From contig CM060175.1 in the NCBI GenBank assembly GCA_030549775.1, forward strand, positions 65,399,245 through 65,463,244: a stretch of DNA of 64,000 nucleotides, in the 5' to 3' direction. This DNA is from Tamarix chinensis. Lineage: Eukaryota > Streptophyta > Magnoliopsida > Caryophyllales > Tamaricaceae. A program made the translations under genes and the position numbers. Positions 63,301 through 64,000 of this stretch are shown here, in pieces (position 1 is the first letter of the stretch; every line of letters starts with the position of its first letter). The notes under the pieces are model-generated. The model did no database searches. It saw only the letters and a list, made by a program, of their open reading frames with translations, and had not been told where the DNA came from.

Positions 63301-64000
63301 TTTTAAGTGATGATCCTTTTATAGAACGTTCCAATCATCAAGATACCCTTTACCTCAAGTTTGGTACCATAAATCTTATTTCATCAATGAATAAACTTTC
63401 TACACAAATGCCTATGATGATAAAAGTAGTATGTTAAATGGCGAGGTGTAAATGGTATCACTTTTGATCTTTAGAGGTAAAAATATGTATATACAAAAAT
63501 TTTATGCTATGGGGTCATCAAAGATCTATGAGAATTAGATTTCTCCACCTATATGATTTCTATTTTTTGTTGTAAGTGGAATAGTAGTCAATAGGTTTTA
63601 TCGGCTATAAATATAAGGGTTTATCTTAATAGGGTTGCCATAAAAAAACCTATTCATATTCACATTGTAAGCAAGACAATTGTTTTATATTACTAATCCA
63701 TAGTTAAATAGTAATCCATTATATCATCATCAAAGAGTTGGAATTATGAAGATTTCTAAGATAGTGCCACCAAGGTAAAATAATTCCCCCTTGATTTACC
63801 ATCTTCTTCTAACCTTTATGATCAGAAAACATAAGAAATATACATATAATAAGATCATCATGTAGGTTTTTCTTTTCTCTTAGTGTATGGCATAAACTAG
63901 TTTTGTGCATAAAGAGCATAAATAATGAGCTTTAAAGAAATGTAAGAGAAAGACTTTGTACTATATCCATATAAGTATTATTCAATAATTATTATATTTT
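63301..64000. other. Intergenic AT-rich DNA to window end
   Basis: Nothing recognised. It may still be internal to the CACTA element. Confidence 0.4.

Overview
The window is nuclear DNA from a flowering plant. The evidence is one split protein gene with plant-type GT-AG introns, several families of plant retrotransposons and miniature DNA transposons, and AT-rich intergenic DNA with long ATT and TA microsatellites. The species cannot be determined from the sequence alone.

There is one convincing host gene. It lies on the minus strand between 35281 (ATG) and 3530 (end of the TGA) and encodes the spliceosome-associated U-box/WD40 protein PRP19 (plant MAC3). I could place all 18 coding exons. 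They join in frame into a 522-residue protein with a U-box, a coiled-coil region and seven WD40 blades. The coding sequence is only about 1.6 kb but is spread over 31.8 kb, because five introns (3.3 to 10.2 kb) are packed with transposable elements. Intron 15 uses a GC-AG splice pair. A 434-bp tandem duplication just downstream of exon 4 has copied the 3' two-thirds of that exon, with its splice donor, into intron 4.

Intron contents, in genomic order: intron 13 (4641-5649) holds an ATT/TAT-rich tract. Intron 11 (5976-9779) holds a probable solo LTR. Intron 10 (9855-20092) holds a decayed L1-type LINE and a decayed LTR element interrupted by other insertions. Intron 8 (20371-23678) holds simple repeats. 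Intron 5 (24303-29142) holds a 1.3-kb element with about 370-bp inverted arms and a 5-bp target duplication, plus two copies of a TIR element family that recurs in introns 4 and 10. Intron 4 (29230-34664) holds a Ty1/copia remnant.

From about 35.9 to 55.5 kb, upstream of the gene, is a nest of LTR retrotransposons. Two roughly 4.8-kb LTRs (37711-42509 and 43075-51245) flank an internal region of only about 565 bp with a primer-binding site but no coding sequence. The second LTR is interrupted by a GC-rich hAT-like element and by a truncated Athila-type Ty3/gypsy fragment (LTR, PBS, gag). A related solo LTR in the opposite orientation (52326-55538) has a perfect TGCCC target duplication. Beyond it, the intergenic DNA holds a 253-bp hAT miniature element with a perfect 8-bp target duplication (58747-58999) and a decayed CACTA (En/Spm) transposase (about 60890-63300). 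No tRNA, rRNA or CRISPR was found. The remaining open reading frames are short, low-complexity or transposon-derived.
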